DNA of 64,000 nucleotides from Monocercomonoides exilis (Eukaryota > Preaxostyla > Oxymonadida > Polymastigidae): assembly GCA_001643675.2 (NCBI GenBank), contig LSRY02000036.1:531001-595000 (forward strand). The letters are read 5' to 3'. Made by a program: the position numbers and the translations under genes. Under the pieces are notes generated by a model. It worked only from the letters and a program-made list of their open reading frames with translations, was not told the DNA's origin and made no database searches. This document shows positions 1 to 12,961 of the stretch, one piece after another; the stretch's first letter is position 1, and every line of letters begins with the position of its first letter.

Positions 1-2
1 AT

Positions 3-2620
3 AAACAGGAGAAAGAGGAAAGAGCCAGGAAAGCTGCTGCACGTGCATTGTTGGCAGCGGGAAACGGTATGAAGATTTTTGACTTTTTAATTCTGTCAGT
101 GCGATCAAATTGAATTTCATGATTTTAGTTGAAATTGCTGCATTTTCAACAACAAAACCTCAGGACAAAAAAGACAAGATAAACAAGCAAAAAAAATCTC
201 AGCAAGATGCGACTAATGAAAAAGATTCCAATGAAGCAGATGATTCGTGGGAAGATCTTATTAAAGACGAAATCGAAGAGATCAATGCGACAACTGAAAC
301 AAAGGCGGTTGAAGGTGGAACAGAAAGCTCTGAGATGCAGGAAACCGCAGACAACAAGGAAGAAATAGAGGAAGGAGGGAATAATGAAGAAGAAGAAGGA
401 GAAGACTGGGAAACGGAAATGGAAAGAAAAGAAAAAGAAAAAGAAAAGGAAGCTGAAAAGAACGAAGATGAAAACGAACAAGAGTCTGACAGCGACAGTG
501 ACGATGATGAAGAAGAAAGTGAAAGTACAGAAGATGATTCAGAGGAAGCCATTATGCGGAGACATGAAAAACGAATGAAGAGAAGAATTGAAAAAACCAT
601 AAAATTACTTACCGATCAATCAACTGCCACCTCATCATCATCCCAGTCCTCGAAATCTGCAAAAGATGAAGAATCAGAACCACCTCTGCACGCCCCTATT
701 GTGTGTATTCTTGGCCATGTGGATGTCGGTAAAACGAAAATTCTGGACAAACTCAGACAGACAAACATTCAAGCCGGTGAAGCTGGTGGTATTACCCAAC
801 AGATTGGAGCGACCTTCTTCCCAATGGAAAACATACGCCCCACAATCAACCAAATTGCGAGCGTTATTCCTCCCACAAACTACGACAAGCTGCCAGGGCT
901 GCTGATTATCGATACTCCGGGACATGAGTCATTCACCAATCTTCGGCAGCGTGGGTCTGCACTGTGCAACTTGGCTATTCTTGTGGTGGATATTATGCAC
1001 TCACTGGAGCCACAGACGCTGGAATCGCTGGAGATGATCCGCAGGCAGAATTGCCCATTTGTCATTGCGCTGAACAAGATTGATCGTGTTACTTCGTGGA
1101 AAGCTCCTGAAAAGGGTGAGACAAACCTATCTTTTGTGGAGTCATACAAACGGCAGACAGAAGATGGAAAGCGTTTCTTCAACGATCGGCTGGAGAAAGT
1201 GGTGAATGATCTGGCTGGACAGGGAATAAATGCAGCACTTTACAATGATACCGCAGAGCATATGGACTTTTCTGATGACTACGTTCGGATTATCCCTACG
1301 TCTGCACACACAGGCGAAGGTCTGCCAGACCTGTTGGCCAATCTGCTTTCTATTGGACAGATGGAGATGTCAGACTTGCTGCATTTGAAACCGGAGCTTG
1401 AGGCGACAGTGATGGAAGTGAAGACGCTTCCTGGGCTTGGCACGACGCTGGATGTGATTCTGGCCAATGGAACATTGAGTGTTGGCGATACGATTGTGGT
1501 TGGAGGAACAGAAGGGCCAATCCGATCGGTGGTGAGGCAGCTGCTGACGCCTCATCCAATGAAGGAGATGCGTGTGAAGGACGAGTACATCCTCCACCAG
1601 CACATCCGCGCCTCGATTGGTGTGAAGATCTGCGGGCCAGACTTGGACAATGCGCTGGCTGGGTCGCCGCTGTTTGTGGCGTACGACGACGAAGAGATCG
1701 AAGTGCTGGAGGACATGCAGCGAGAGAGCTTTGAATCGATTCTGTCGCAGTTTGTGCGCAACGACACCGGAGTGTATGTGATGGCGTCGACAGTCGGCTC
1801 ATTGGAGGCGCTTGTGACGTTCATTGATGGGGTAAAGCCTCCTGTTCCTATTGCTGCTGTGTCTATCGGGACAGTGCACAAGAAGGATGTTGTGAGGGCG
1901 AGCATCATGGTGGAGAAGGACCCGAAGTACTCAGTCATTCTCGCGTTTGACGTGGGTGTTGATGCAGATGCCCGACTTGAGGCAGAAGAGAACGGAGTAA
2001 CGATCTTCACCAGCGATACTGTGTATCGTCTTGTTGAGAAGTTCACGAACTATCTGGAGGAGCTGCATGAGCAGGAAGGAGAGGATCTGAAGAAGAAGAT
2101 TGTGTACCCGGCGAAGCTGCAAGTGCTGCAGTGCATCCACGAAAGCGACCCTGTCATCATCGGTGTGCGTGTGGTGACTGGGAAGCTTAGGCTGAATGCG
2201 CCTCTTGTGGGAATTGTGAAGGAGAAGGACCACGCAAAGATGATTGAATTCGGCATTTTGGCTTCGATGGAAAGAGACAAGCAGCCACTGCAGGTGGCTG
2301 AAGCTGGCGCTGAAGTGGCTATCAGAATCGCAAGAGGAGCACATCCTGTGCCTATTTACGGCAAGCAGTTTGACACGAAGACTATTCTGTCTACGAAGGT
2401 TTGGAATGATTATTTGTTTATTTTGTTCTCTAATAGGATATTTATTCAATACTAAAAATTTTCATAATAAAAACAATTATATTTTTTTAACAAATAGTTT
2501 GATCGAACGTCAATTGATTATATCAAAGAATATGAACGAGACGAACTTACAAAAGATCTTAAGAAGTTTATTGCTGAAATGAAAGGTCCACTAGCAATTC
2601 CTGAGCCTGATAAAAAATAG
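3..2620 (+). CDS. EIF5B: Translation initiation factor eIF5B (IF2-type GTPase), 5' end outside window
   Basis: eIF5B is the cytosolic GTPase that joins the 60S subunit to the initiation complex. Exons are 3-66, 129-2398 and 2498-2620; both introns (GTATGA...AG and GTTTGG...AG) keep phase. The visible 818 residues begin in a Lys/Glu-rich linker, usual for eukaryotic eIF5B, followed by a strongly acidic stretch (nt 230-600). The GTPase core follows: G1 GHVDVGKT (about nt 712), the switch region GGITQQIGA, G3 DTPGHE (about nt 910), G4 NKID (about nt 1073) and a G5-like SAHTGEG (about nt 1300). After it come the beta-barrel, the IF2 alpha/beta/alpha domain and the C-terminal barrel. The third exon supplies the conserved C-terminal helix region (SIDYIKEYERDELTKDL) and ends with TAG. 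The true start lies upstream of the window. No lesion is seen, and the product is identified with high certainty. Confidence 0.95.
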
Positions 2621-2927
2621 AAAAAGAAAACTTTTTCTTTATCATTCTTTTTGCTCCTTTATCAGTTCACCTAACTCACTCACTTCTTAATAATTAGGAA
2701 TATTGCAAATTTTATGAAATTCAAGTAAATCTTTTTTATGAACAAAATAAACAAGCATTTATGAAACCCATCATATATTATTTCAAACAAAATATTAAAA
2801 AACTCTTGATAAAAAGGCATCTGCAATTCAAATTAAAGAGTTAGAATTGGTATTAATATTTTAATGCTTTATACACATTGTCACAAGCGTATTTAACAAT
2901 ATTTTTTGTTAATAAGTTGAAGAAAGC
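2621..2927. other. Intergenic spacer between eIF5B and the 3,268-aa gene
   Basis: About 300 bp of AT-rich sequence between two genes on the same strand. It should hold the 3' UTR of eIF5B and the promoter of the next gene. I see no RNA gene, repeat or further open frame in it. Confidence 0.6.
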
Positions 2928-5900
2928 ATGGAAGAAGTAATTCCGCATGTACTACGACTTGCATCATCATATTCAATTCAATCACTCCTTCCAAAGCAAG
3001 ATCAAGATTTTTTAAAACAGTTTCAGAGTGATTCGCAATCAATTCCAATTTGCTTCGAAATCCTTTCAAATTCAAAAGTTTGTGAAAAATATATTCTTTC
3101 ATTCATATTATTTGTTTTGTGTTAGTATGCTATTGAAGAAGCTCCAAGATTTGTAATTTGCAAAATGCTTTCAAATTTAATTGAACAGAATTGGTTTGAA
3201 TTGTCAATTCAAGATATTTTTTTAACTTTTTCCATTTTTCAAAGGAATACATTTAATTCAGATGCCAAAACAACAATATTTACTCGGTTAATGCAACTGC
3301 TTTTCATCATTCCTTCATTTGGATTGAAAGGATTTGCGGAATTATTGAATTGTCTCATCGACATTTTGATTTTTGTTCTAATTGAACTGAACAACCCAAC
3401 TCTTCATTCCTTATTAGTATATTTTGCGGAATTTTTGTTATTATGCCATGCAAATTCATTAGGTTGTGATCTTCCTGATTTTTCATCGACTCTTTTGGCA
3501 AATACAACGATGTCAACGTTTTCTCTTCAGTTATTATCATCAAATGATGCAATTAAACGATCGTTCGAACAATTTGCCAAGCATAGATTCCAACAAGACG
3601 ATCTATTTTTCCGGCAGGAAATAAGTGGAATCTTTTCAGAGCTTCAATCAGTTGGGAAAAAAAGCATTCAGAAAATGATGTTTGATCCAACTTCTCCAAT
3701 GCCATTCTGTTCACCTGAGCATCGAATGACATCTCTTGTCTTTTTTATGAATTTCCTTGTTTCACCTTTGGATGGGCTGAAAGATGTTATGCATGTTCAA
3801 GTTGTCGTCATGCTGATGAACAGAATGATGTCCTCCCTACAAACAAAAGAAACAACACGGAAAAACTACACAGCAAAAGACAAGCAACCGAAAGACTTGA
3901 AGCGCGCCAACTCAGCAATCAGCTTATCCGAGTCAAAAGAGTACAACAATGAAGAAGATGGGAGAGTTGATCTCAGCGAAGATGTAGATGATCAAAAAAT
4001 TGAGGTTGACAAAGAAGAAGGAACAATAACAGAAATAGATAATAAATCTTATCAACTAAGTACAAGCTCTCCTTTTCAAAATGCTGAATTTACAAGTGGC
4101 ATGAAAATGGAGACTAATGACTCTGTTGACGCTGCTCCTGGATTAGAAATTTCAGCCATCTCAACGCCTTCATCGTTTCCATCAAGCCGAACATCAAAGA
4201 AGATACAAAGTCAATCAGACAAAGTGATTGAGATACTTCACTTTGTAGAACAGGGAAAATCCCACATCGACGATCTTGCGCCTAGCTGTTATCTTTCTCT
4301 TCTGATCGCACGCTGTCTTATCAACTACAACCTTACCAACAACAAAGAACAGCTGGAGCAGCTGTCTGCGAAAGAGCGAGCTTATCTTCCTTCGGTGCTG
4401 ATTCTCCAGCAGTCTCTATCATTTACGTCTATGTGGATGATGTGTCTGCTCAACGTGGAGCCTTTGTTTGCGCTTCCATTCAGCCAGCTTCTCTTCAGCA
4501 TGCTTTCTCCATCGGCTATCCCTCCGCCACCAACTTTAGATAAGATCAACTCCATTAATCAGCCTACGCTCTATTCTGATATATATCACCGCAGCCTTCG
4601 TGGAATATGCAAAGCACTGAAAGCTTTTGTCTCACATCAAATTTGTACAAAAGGTGATCCAAGATTGTTTGTTCCACAACCGGCAAGTGCTTCTTCTTCT
4701 TCTTCTTCTTCAAGTTCACAGCCTTCTTTTTCATCTCCTCCTTCTTCTGCTTTTGCTTTGTCTCGGGTCGAAGCCAGAACGAAGTTTCTTTCACTGTTCA
4801 ATGACTTGCTGCCAGTCATAAGGGATGCATTTGCATTCTGCTGGGAAGAGCACAGGCAGTGGAAGGTGTGGAGTGCAAGCAACTCGTTTTTCGATAACTC
4901 GGATGCTCAGCAATCCCGCAATTCACTCGATTCATGCATATTTCCCACAGCTGGAGATGTAAAGGATTCACTGAACATTCTGACAGACTTGGTTAAGACT
5001 GTATTTGAGAAGCACAGCAATATCTTTCCTTTTTCAATGCCGATTGTGTGTGAAGGAGAGAAACATGAGATTCTGTTCAGCCAGAGATTTAAGGCTTGGG
5101 AAGCAGAAAAGGAAAAGAGGAACAACAAATACAACAAAGCAATGAAAAAGTGGAACAAGACGAAGTCTGAGCTCGAAAGCCAGATTGCACATCGAAATGT
5201 CATGCCGCTGCAGAATGTTGACAATATGAAGTTTGATTTTAGAGGCTGTTTTAATCAAAAAGAGATCCTTGTGATGCTTCTTCAATTGCTTGCACAGAAT
5301 TTCGCAGAGCATTACTCCTCTCCAAACGCAATGTTTTCAAGACATTATTCTCAAAACCTATCTCGGATGGGATCGTCAGACTTTACAATCTTTCGCATGA
5401 ACGCTAAGTCTGACGAGGATGTTGATGCACTCTGGAGAAAGACACTTTCAAATCTGTTCAAGAAGGATGAAGAAGCGAAACAGTTTTCAAAGCAGCTTGA
5501 AGAGAGAGGCGAAAGGGACAAGTATGATACGATGCTATCCGTTCTTTGTGAAGCTGTGAAAGCATCAAACACGCTGTCACCGAATGTGAAGCAAGTGTTT
5601 TTCCAGAAGTGCAAATACGCTCAAAATACAGCGTCAAAGCAATATTTTCCAGCGTCACAGCTTCAAATGCCTCAGATGCGCAGAACAAGGATGTCGATGG
5701 ATTCAATTGACGATTTGGATTCAATGGATGAACAAGATGCAGGTATTTCTTCTTCTTTCCTGACAAAGACTCCAAAGTTCTTTCTGGATGGCTTCGAAGA
5801 GTATGTTCCGCTGACTGAAGAGCAAAAGAATGAAGTGCTTCGTTTGCTTCCTCCAAAGCCTACAAAGCCAAATATTTTGCCTCTGCCAACTTTCGAGCCG

Positions 5901-8900
5901 ATTTCGTTTCAGAGTTATGATCTTCGCTCTGTTTATTGCTCGTCCACTTTTTCGTCTTCTTCCTCTTCGATGACTGCGTCATCTGTGCAAAGTATTTTGT
6001 CTATCAAAGAATATTTAGCGCCATCTTTGGCCCTTTCTCCTCTCATTTCGTCGTGGCTGTCATTTTTGGCCAAGATCATCTCTGCTCCTCTGCTTCCGCT
6101 GGAGAGCTTCAAAAATATAAAGAGCTGCATTGAATCACTTGACTTCAACATCACTTATGACGACGGGTGCAGTGAATGGGTGGAGTCTCTTTCAAAGCGA
6201 AGCAGCTTCGTCGAGAGCATTTTAGCGAAACAAGATCAATCCCTAATAAATGAATCAGACATTGGACAAACTTCTTTCTCTTCAATAAAGGACGATGATG
6301 ACATGAATTCGTTGTCTGAAGAAGATTCCGAGGACAAAGACATTGGAATGTCTGATGATCAAAGCCAGGACAGTTCTTCGGAAAGCGACAATTCGAACAC
6401 ACGATCCGGATGGAAATCTTCTTCTTTGAATAGAGGAAATGAATCGCTGAGAAAGATTCTTGCGAAAAAGAACTCGTATTTCAGTCCTTCCTTCCCATTT
6501 CTCCCTTCTATCAAGAAAACTTCCACATCTGAAATGCTACAGAGAGTAGATGCTTTGAGAAAGCACAAATCAATTCAAAGAAACTTGCCATCTGTTATTC
6601 TTAATCTGCTTTGGAAGCACTCGCTCATTCCGTTTTTCGTATCTCTGCTTCCTTTTGCTTTTAATCAGATCACTCTGCTGCTCCACCAGCTGAGAGGCGA
6701 AGGATCAACAAACACTGAGCAGCAGCTCCGGCGTGTGATGTCTGTATGGCTTTCTTCTGAAGCATTGCTTGTTCCAATCCGCAGCACATCGCCAACGTTT
6801 TCTTCACATTTCAACAACCTATCATCTATTTCATTTCAGAAGGATCCATTTCCTTCGTTTCCAAACGAAGCACTTGTCTCTGAGTCAAATCCATTTCGCG
6901 CATCACAGCCTTCTGTGAAGCTGCTTGACACAGCATTACTTTCCTCTCTGTTGAGCCTTATATCCACACCTCATCTATTGCTAGGAATTGATGTTATTGC
7001 CATTTTCAGGAATCTTCTGCTGTCAAGTGGAAAGAATTTGGTTGCTGCTCTTCAGCAGTGCAAAGAAAGCACTTCAAGAGAACTTTCACAGAAGCTACTG
7101 GCAATAGCACAACAACTTACAAGAATGAACTTGGAAGCTGGAGCTCCAATTAACCGTTCGGCCATTCCAGCACCAACAATACTAGCAAGCGCTGCTTCAA
7201 CTCCGCAGCAAGTGCCCGATGGAAGAACGCAATTTGCGCCTGTTCTTCTTCAGACTGCAACGCAGGAAGGTGTCTCTGTCTCCTCTTTTGTGCTGACGAA
7301 ATCTCAAAGGAAAGCACTTCAGTGCATGTACTACTCTCTGATGGGCCTTGCTCTCTGTTCGCTGCCACAATGGGATGACATATGTGCAATATTTATGTGT
7401 GTCCATAGAATATGCATAAATGTTGGGGATCCAGACACATTCTCAAAATTTAACATTCCGTTTGTCGATCCAGATGAGATTTTCGATGAAGAGGCGAACA
7501 GTGACAAAGGAAAGAACGAAAAAGAGAAAGAAAGAGATGATGAGTTCAATGAAAATGATGATCAAAGCACACAAGACAGAACGAAGCGGACTTCATCAAA
7601 TAACATGCTTATGGAAGATGATTCTTCTGGCATTACGGAAGAATCTAAAGCCACTCAATACATGAAAGAATCAATGGATCCTTTCAGTTCGCTTATAAGA
7701 GAACAATCAAATGACACAGAGACAAATAAACAAAAAGAAAACTTGAAAAAAAGCACCACCATTAAAGAGAAGTCTAAACTGCTTGTGGAGACAATTACAA
7801 ATTCGGTGCAATTACTTTCTCGTTGTATAAATGTCTGCACAATAGCGTTACCAGAATGGCTGAAGGATGCTGATAAATCTACACAAGATTCTGCACAGCA
7901 CCAATCAGCATCTGCTTCTTCTGCTTCTTCTTTCCAGTCTTCCTTACAAATCGATGGCCCGACTCTGCTTCCACACTTCTTTATCAATGTTTCATTGACC
8001 TTAATTGGATCAGTTGGCAAATGGTTGACACATCCAACTTGCTTTTCGCTTCTTTCGGACATTTTTCCTTTTGTTGTAGCTGCACTTGGCTTTTCTTCTC
8101 CTTCTGCGAAGTTTCATGCTCTTCTCATTAGATTCTTGTCTTGGCTCAAATCAAAGCAAATGACGTCGAATCTTCTATCGTCTTCACAGATTTCGGAGCA
8201 AATGGTTGAATGGTTGTTCATGTCATCTAAAGCCAGTCGCACCTGCAATAATTTAAATGTGCAGTTAAATGATGCAAAGCGACAAGAGTTCAGCAGAGCA
8301 AGCTTCAGAAATGCACTTCGAATGAATGTTGGGAGCTCTCCGCATACTTTTTCGTTCTATCATGATGTTGAGGAGATGAATGGGAAGACCGTAGGTTCAG
8401 ATTTCGTGTATCATTCCGATAAAGAAGCCGAAGCAGTAGAATCTCAAATGTCGGAGAAAACTGATATATTTTCTGATATTTCAGGTTCCAAAACAGATAA
8501 AGATAGGCAATTTATTCAAACTGAGCTTGGAGAAAGCAAAAGCGAAGGTGGAAGCAACGCGGCAGCCACAAGTGGCAAGGGAGAAGATGGTGATGAAGTT
8601 GAATTAAAAGAACTACAATCTGATGAGATTGCGCTTCAATGCGATCCGCGTTTAAGAATCCTTCTTTCAGATGAGAATGAATATTTTGACTGTTTTACGG
8701 AAAGTCGTTCCTTTTCTGGGAGCGAAAGTGAGAGATTCCAAAATTTCTTGAATGATTTCACAGAGTCAATTCTGGATGACAATGATGACTTTTCGAATGA
8801 AGAAGAAAGGTTGAAAGAGGAAAACGGAAATACTGATGGAAATCTTGGCAATATGGAAGCCCAATCGAATACAGAAGAATTTGACACTCATTTGCATAGC

Positions 8901-11900
8901 TTCGAGAAGAAAAAAGTTCTAACATCCTCACGAAATCAGATGCTAAATCCAATTTGGATTGACCTTTTGCCTGTCAAAGCTATCTTTCCATCAACACATT
9001 TGTTCAATGCTAATCTGCAAAACTTAAGTTCATCGTCGAATAGCCTACAGATGTTACTGTGCTCCTCTCCGACATCTTTGGAGATATATAAAATCCCGCA
9101 TTATTCGCGTATGATTCTTTTCAGGCACAAACTTGATGCGGTGCTCTTGCCTTATTCTGGCCTTTTTCCAAATGCGCTCAACAGAAAGCATTTATTAGCT
9201 TATGCTCAACGAGCAATAAACGAGATTATTCAGCACATAACAATTCATACATATTTGAACGAGGAAGATCATGTACAATCTCAGAATTTAAATTCAATGA
9301 ATCAAATTTCTTCAACTCTAATGTCAGAAAAACTTATTTCGCCTTCTGTCTCTTCGGAAATTCTTCATGTTTTGGGATCTTTTCTGATTTCTTTGGTTGC
9401 CATTTTCCCCACTTTGGATTTGCCTACGCAGCAAAATACTTTACCTTCCATTTGTACCGTCCTTCTAAATATTTACAAGTTAATAACGGAAAAAGGCAAA
9501 AAAGATCAAATTTATCAGAAAAAATTAAAGCAACGAGAAGAATTAAGAGGTAAACAAGACGCATCTTCTTCTTCTTCTTCGCGCTTGTTGGCGATTGCAA
9601 GCGAAGAACAGATAAAGCAGAGAGGGTATCATAATTCATACAGAGCAAATTACACTGAGAACGACAGTTGCTCAGCAGGAAGCAACTTAGCTTCTACTAT
9701 CCATTTTGACTCCTCAGAATATATGCCATTTTTCACATTTGCTTCTTTCTATCATTCTTTCATATCAGCATTGCCTTCGGGAAGCGAGCAATTATCAAGT
9801 TTTCTCCAGTCTGTTCAGCAGTATCTGCAGGAATGCCAAGAAAAACAGCTTGTTTCTGCATCATCTTTGGATTTTGCAGCTCGCTCTACATTTTATCCGT
9901 TTTTCCCACCACCGACTTCAATCTATTGGGTTGTTCTTTCGTTGGTTGATGCAATAATATGTCAGATGCCTCAGTGCAGGCAGAATACAGACATTTGTTC
10001 TGTTCCTCATTTCCTGGAGCAGGCAAAGATGGCTTCGTTTGCCTTCCAGCTGCTTTTCACTCTGTTTGAAGCGATTTGCCAAACGGGCTCAACTCTAAAT
10101 AGCACAATTAACATTCTTATTCAATGGCAGGTTAATGAATCAAATAAGAAAAAAGCTGTGTGCCCTGAACTTGCGCCAAATCCCTCGCTGTTGAACGAAG
10201 AGGAAAAAAGAGCTTTGAATAATCGGATAGAGCTTAAAGCAGAAGTATTTCACCAACTTGTATTTGTGTTTGTTCACAGGGCAGTCCAGCTCTTTCAGAT
10301 TATTTCCAATTTTGCTTCTCTGATGAAGGGATCTAAGAATATTCACTGCACGTTTTTAGAGCCTGTCATCCGATCATTTGCAAGGGCTTTGCTTTGTCTC
10401 TTTAAGAAAGCTAATCTGAGCACAATTATTCTGTTTCATCCAATTGTTGAGTCAACATTTCATTTCAATTTTACACAGCTCCTTCAAAACGCTATCTTCC
10501 CTCCTTCGTCCAACGATTTCCTTTCTTCATTGCAATCAAACAAGAACAACTTGCAAAATCAGTCAAATCAAATTGCTTCTTCAGGAGCAAGCACCATTTT
10601 CCCATCACAACCACAAATGACAACTTCAAATCAAAGCATCGCCAGCAATTCAATAAATTCGCTTTCAGTGGATGATACTAGCCACTCTTCTGATACTCTT
10701 TCATCTAGACACTTTGAAAACAATGAAGCATTCTATCCTGCATCTTCAATAATCGGCATTGCTAAATATTTAGTTGGAATTGCTCAGTTACCTGTTGATG
10801 CCGTTACACTTCCTAATCCTGCTAAAAAGGAAAATATACAAATGTGGATCGAAGAAAGAAAGAAATATGTAAATGCAAAGCATATTTCAGCGACTCATCC
10901 GCAGCTGCAAAGCACTGCAACTGTGCAATCTTCTTTGTTCTCTGGAAAGATGGATGAGTCAGCATTGCCCATCTTTGTGTACTCACAGCATTTGTGGATG
11001 AAAAATCCTTCAGACCTTGAGGCGCATTATTCGCTTCAAATGTGCCCACCAGAATCGTCTCTCAATTTCATTTTTGATAATCTTGTTTTGTCTCAAAAAA
11101 CGCTCTCTTCTGTTGTCTCCAGAGTTCAGTTTGTAACTCACCTCCGATTTATTCTGCTTCACAAGCTGTTTCTGTGCTATGCCGCTTCACTGAAAAGTTG
11201 CATTTGCCAATTAGCAGCTGAGTCACCTTTTGCAAGCGATGTCCTTTCGTCCACAGCCTGTTTATTCTATTCACTTTGCGAGGCACTAACGATCAATCTC
11301 AAACGGCTGAAGAAGCAGAAATTTGCTGCTGTTTATTATTCCTCAGCGAAAACTGCATCTTTTCTGTTGTCTCGAATACTTCCAATTGAACCTCTGATTG
11401 CATTGGCCAATCCTTCTTTGTTTGTTTTCGCTTCTTCTGTTCTATTTGTTCAGAATACACAAGTTATCGATGATTGTCTGCACGCTGTGAAATCCTTTGC
11501 TGAGCTGTGCTGTGAGGCAAACTGTCCATCTGCCGCAGTCTCTAATGGAATTGCACCGTTTGGAGGAGAAGATATTCTGCTTTATCCTTCGTGTGTCATG
11601 AGCGAAAGCGAATTGAATAGCGATGAAGAGATGTTTCTTCTATGCTCCAGCGACAAGTTGAAAAAAGGAAATATTGAGGAAAAAGAAGCAAAATTGTTAT
11701 CGCATATAAATGAGTTTTCACAACAAATTGGCGGATTCGAAGGGATGAACAGCGAGCTTGGTGCAACTTCAAACGCTTCAAGAACAAATGGAATGATGCA
11801 ACCAATTGGAAGCGCGGTGAAAAAGGAAGTTCCGTCCACTCTGTTTCCAGATTTAACTATTGATGCAGAAAATGGCACTTCACAAAAGATTGAGCATCCT

Positions 11901-12782
11901 GGTTACAATATCAACATTGCTCGATCTTCTCTTCAAGCTTCCAAATCATATTTCGATCAAGCACTGCGGCAAATCACAACAGACAGCTCCATATCGCGAC
12001 TTTTGAATCCTCTGTCCTATCTTTGGATGGAGTGGGCGCCTGCAATCATTTCACTGCTCATCTATTTCATTCACGCTCCAATTCAAACTTCAAAACTGTC
12101 TTTCTCTGCTGTTGGAAAAACTGCAGCGCAATTTCTTTGGGTTAGTCATAGCGAGATGAATTCGTCAGCTGAGGGCATTCAATTTGAATCAAGCGAAACA
12201 TCTTGTAACTTAACTGATTCTGAAATATTTGCATCGCTCAGATGCCCTCAAATGGAAGAGCCAAGCGAAATGCCAATCAGCTCACTCTTCCGCAAATTTT
12301 CGATCGATCAACAAGAAAATCTCACATCACAACCAAATCGAATTCGCCAATTGTTTGGCAGCGATGCACAGAGCAATTCAGAAGTTGCAACTTGGAGGCA
12401 AGCTGCTTCAGCCTCACTGAAGTTTCTCCCTGAATGTGGAGGAGCAAGCATTGGGAACATTAACCTCCTTCTCAAGATGCTCACAACATTGTGCGAGTTT
12501 CTACCAAATACTCATATGAAGATGGTTCTTTTCATTTCTGAGTATTTCAATAAATCATTGAGCGAGCTTCCTGGCATCACTTCACCAGCCAGAGATCAAA
12601 ATGCAATGAGTCCAGTACAAGAAGATTCTCTCAAAAGCATTCCGTCTTGCTTTGTAAATGCAAAGAGCCTTCTGAGCACAATAACAGAGATTCGGGGAAG
12701 AGGAGCAAGCGGAGAAATTAACCAATACATACAAAAACTGTTTCCCAGAAAAGGAGTTTCAGAAAAGCAAAACACTTCATAA
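2928..12782 (+). CDS. Giant Ser-rich helical-repeat protein (3,268 aa), possibly exportin/karyopherin-like
   Basis: Two exons, 2928-3077 and 3126-12782, join in phase 0 across a 48-bp GTTTGT...TTAG intron. The start is the first ATG (MEEVIPHVL) of the small exon. I recognise no definite family. Residues 28-75, with the elements FLKQFQS, ICFEILSNSK and NLIEQNWFEL, recall the first HEAT repeats of beta-karyopherin exportins such as XPO4/XPO7. The next 200 residues are also amphipathic helices. The protein is about three times the length of a normal exportin. Much of the excess is low complexity: acidic/polar segments (nt 3900-4130, 6230-6430, 7480-7770, 8390-8890), Ser runs (nt 4687-4760) and a charged coiled coil (nt 5090-5200). 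Alternating hydrophobic helical blocks continue to the C-terminus, which fits a HEAT/ARM scaffold. No catalytic motif, signal peptide or clear membrane anchor was seen. That it is one gene is secure; its function is not. Confidence 0.85.
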
Positions 12783-12961
12783 TTATTTTATTTTGCCTTG
12801 TTTTTGTTTTTAAGTTTGAATTGATATTTGAGCATTCTTCATAAAAATAAAGAATATTTGAGTTTTATTTTCGTTTTGTTTTGTACAAAGATGAGAAGAG
12901 ATGCTTTCGATGAATCATAAAGCAAACAAACTAACAAGAAAATGATTATTTAATGTTATCT
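12783..12961. other. Short convergent 3'-3' spacer
   Basis: Only 179 bp separate the stop codons of the converging genes on the two strands. It is AT-rich and contains AATAAA at 12846-12851 on the plus strand, 64 bp after the stop, a possible polyadenylation signal. Whether this lineage uses AATAAA is not known from the sequence. Confidence 0.4.

Noticed and set aside
2893-3102. Minus-strand 69-codon frame over the first exon of the 3,268-aa gene
   Set aside because: It is a shadow of the plus-strand coding exon, which splices in phase into the long frame.
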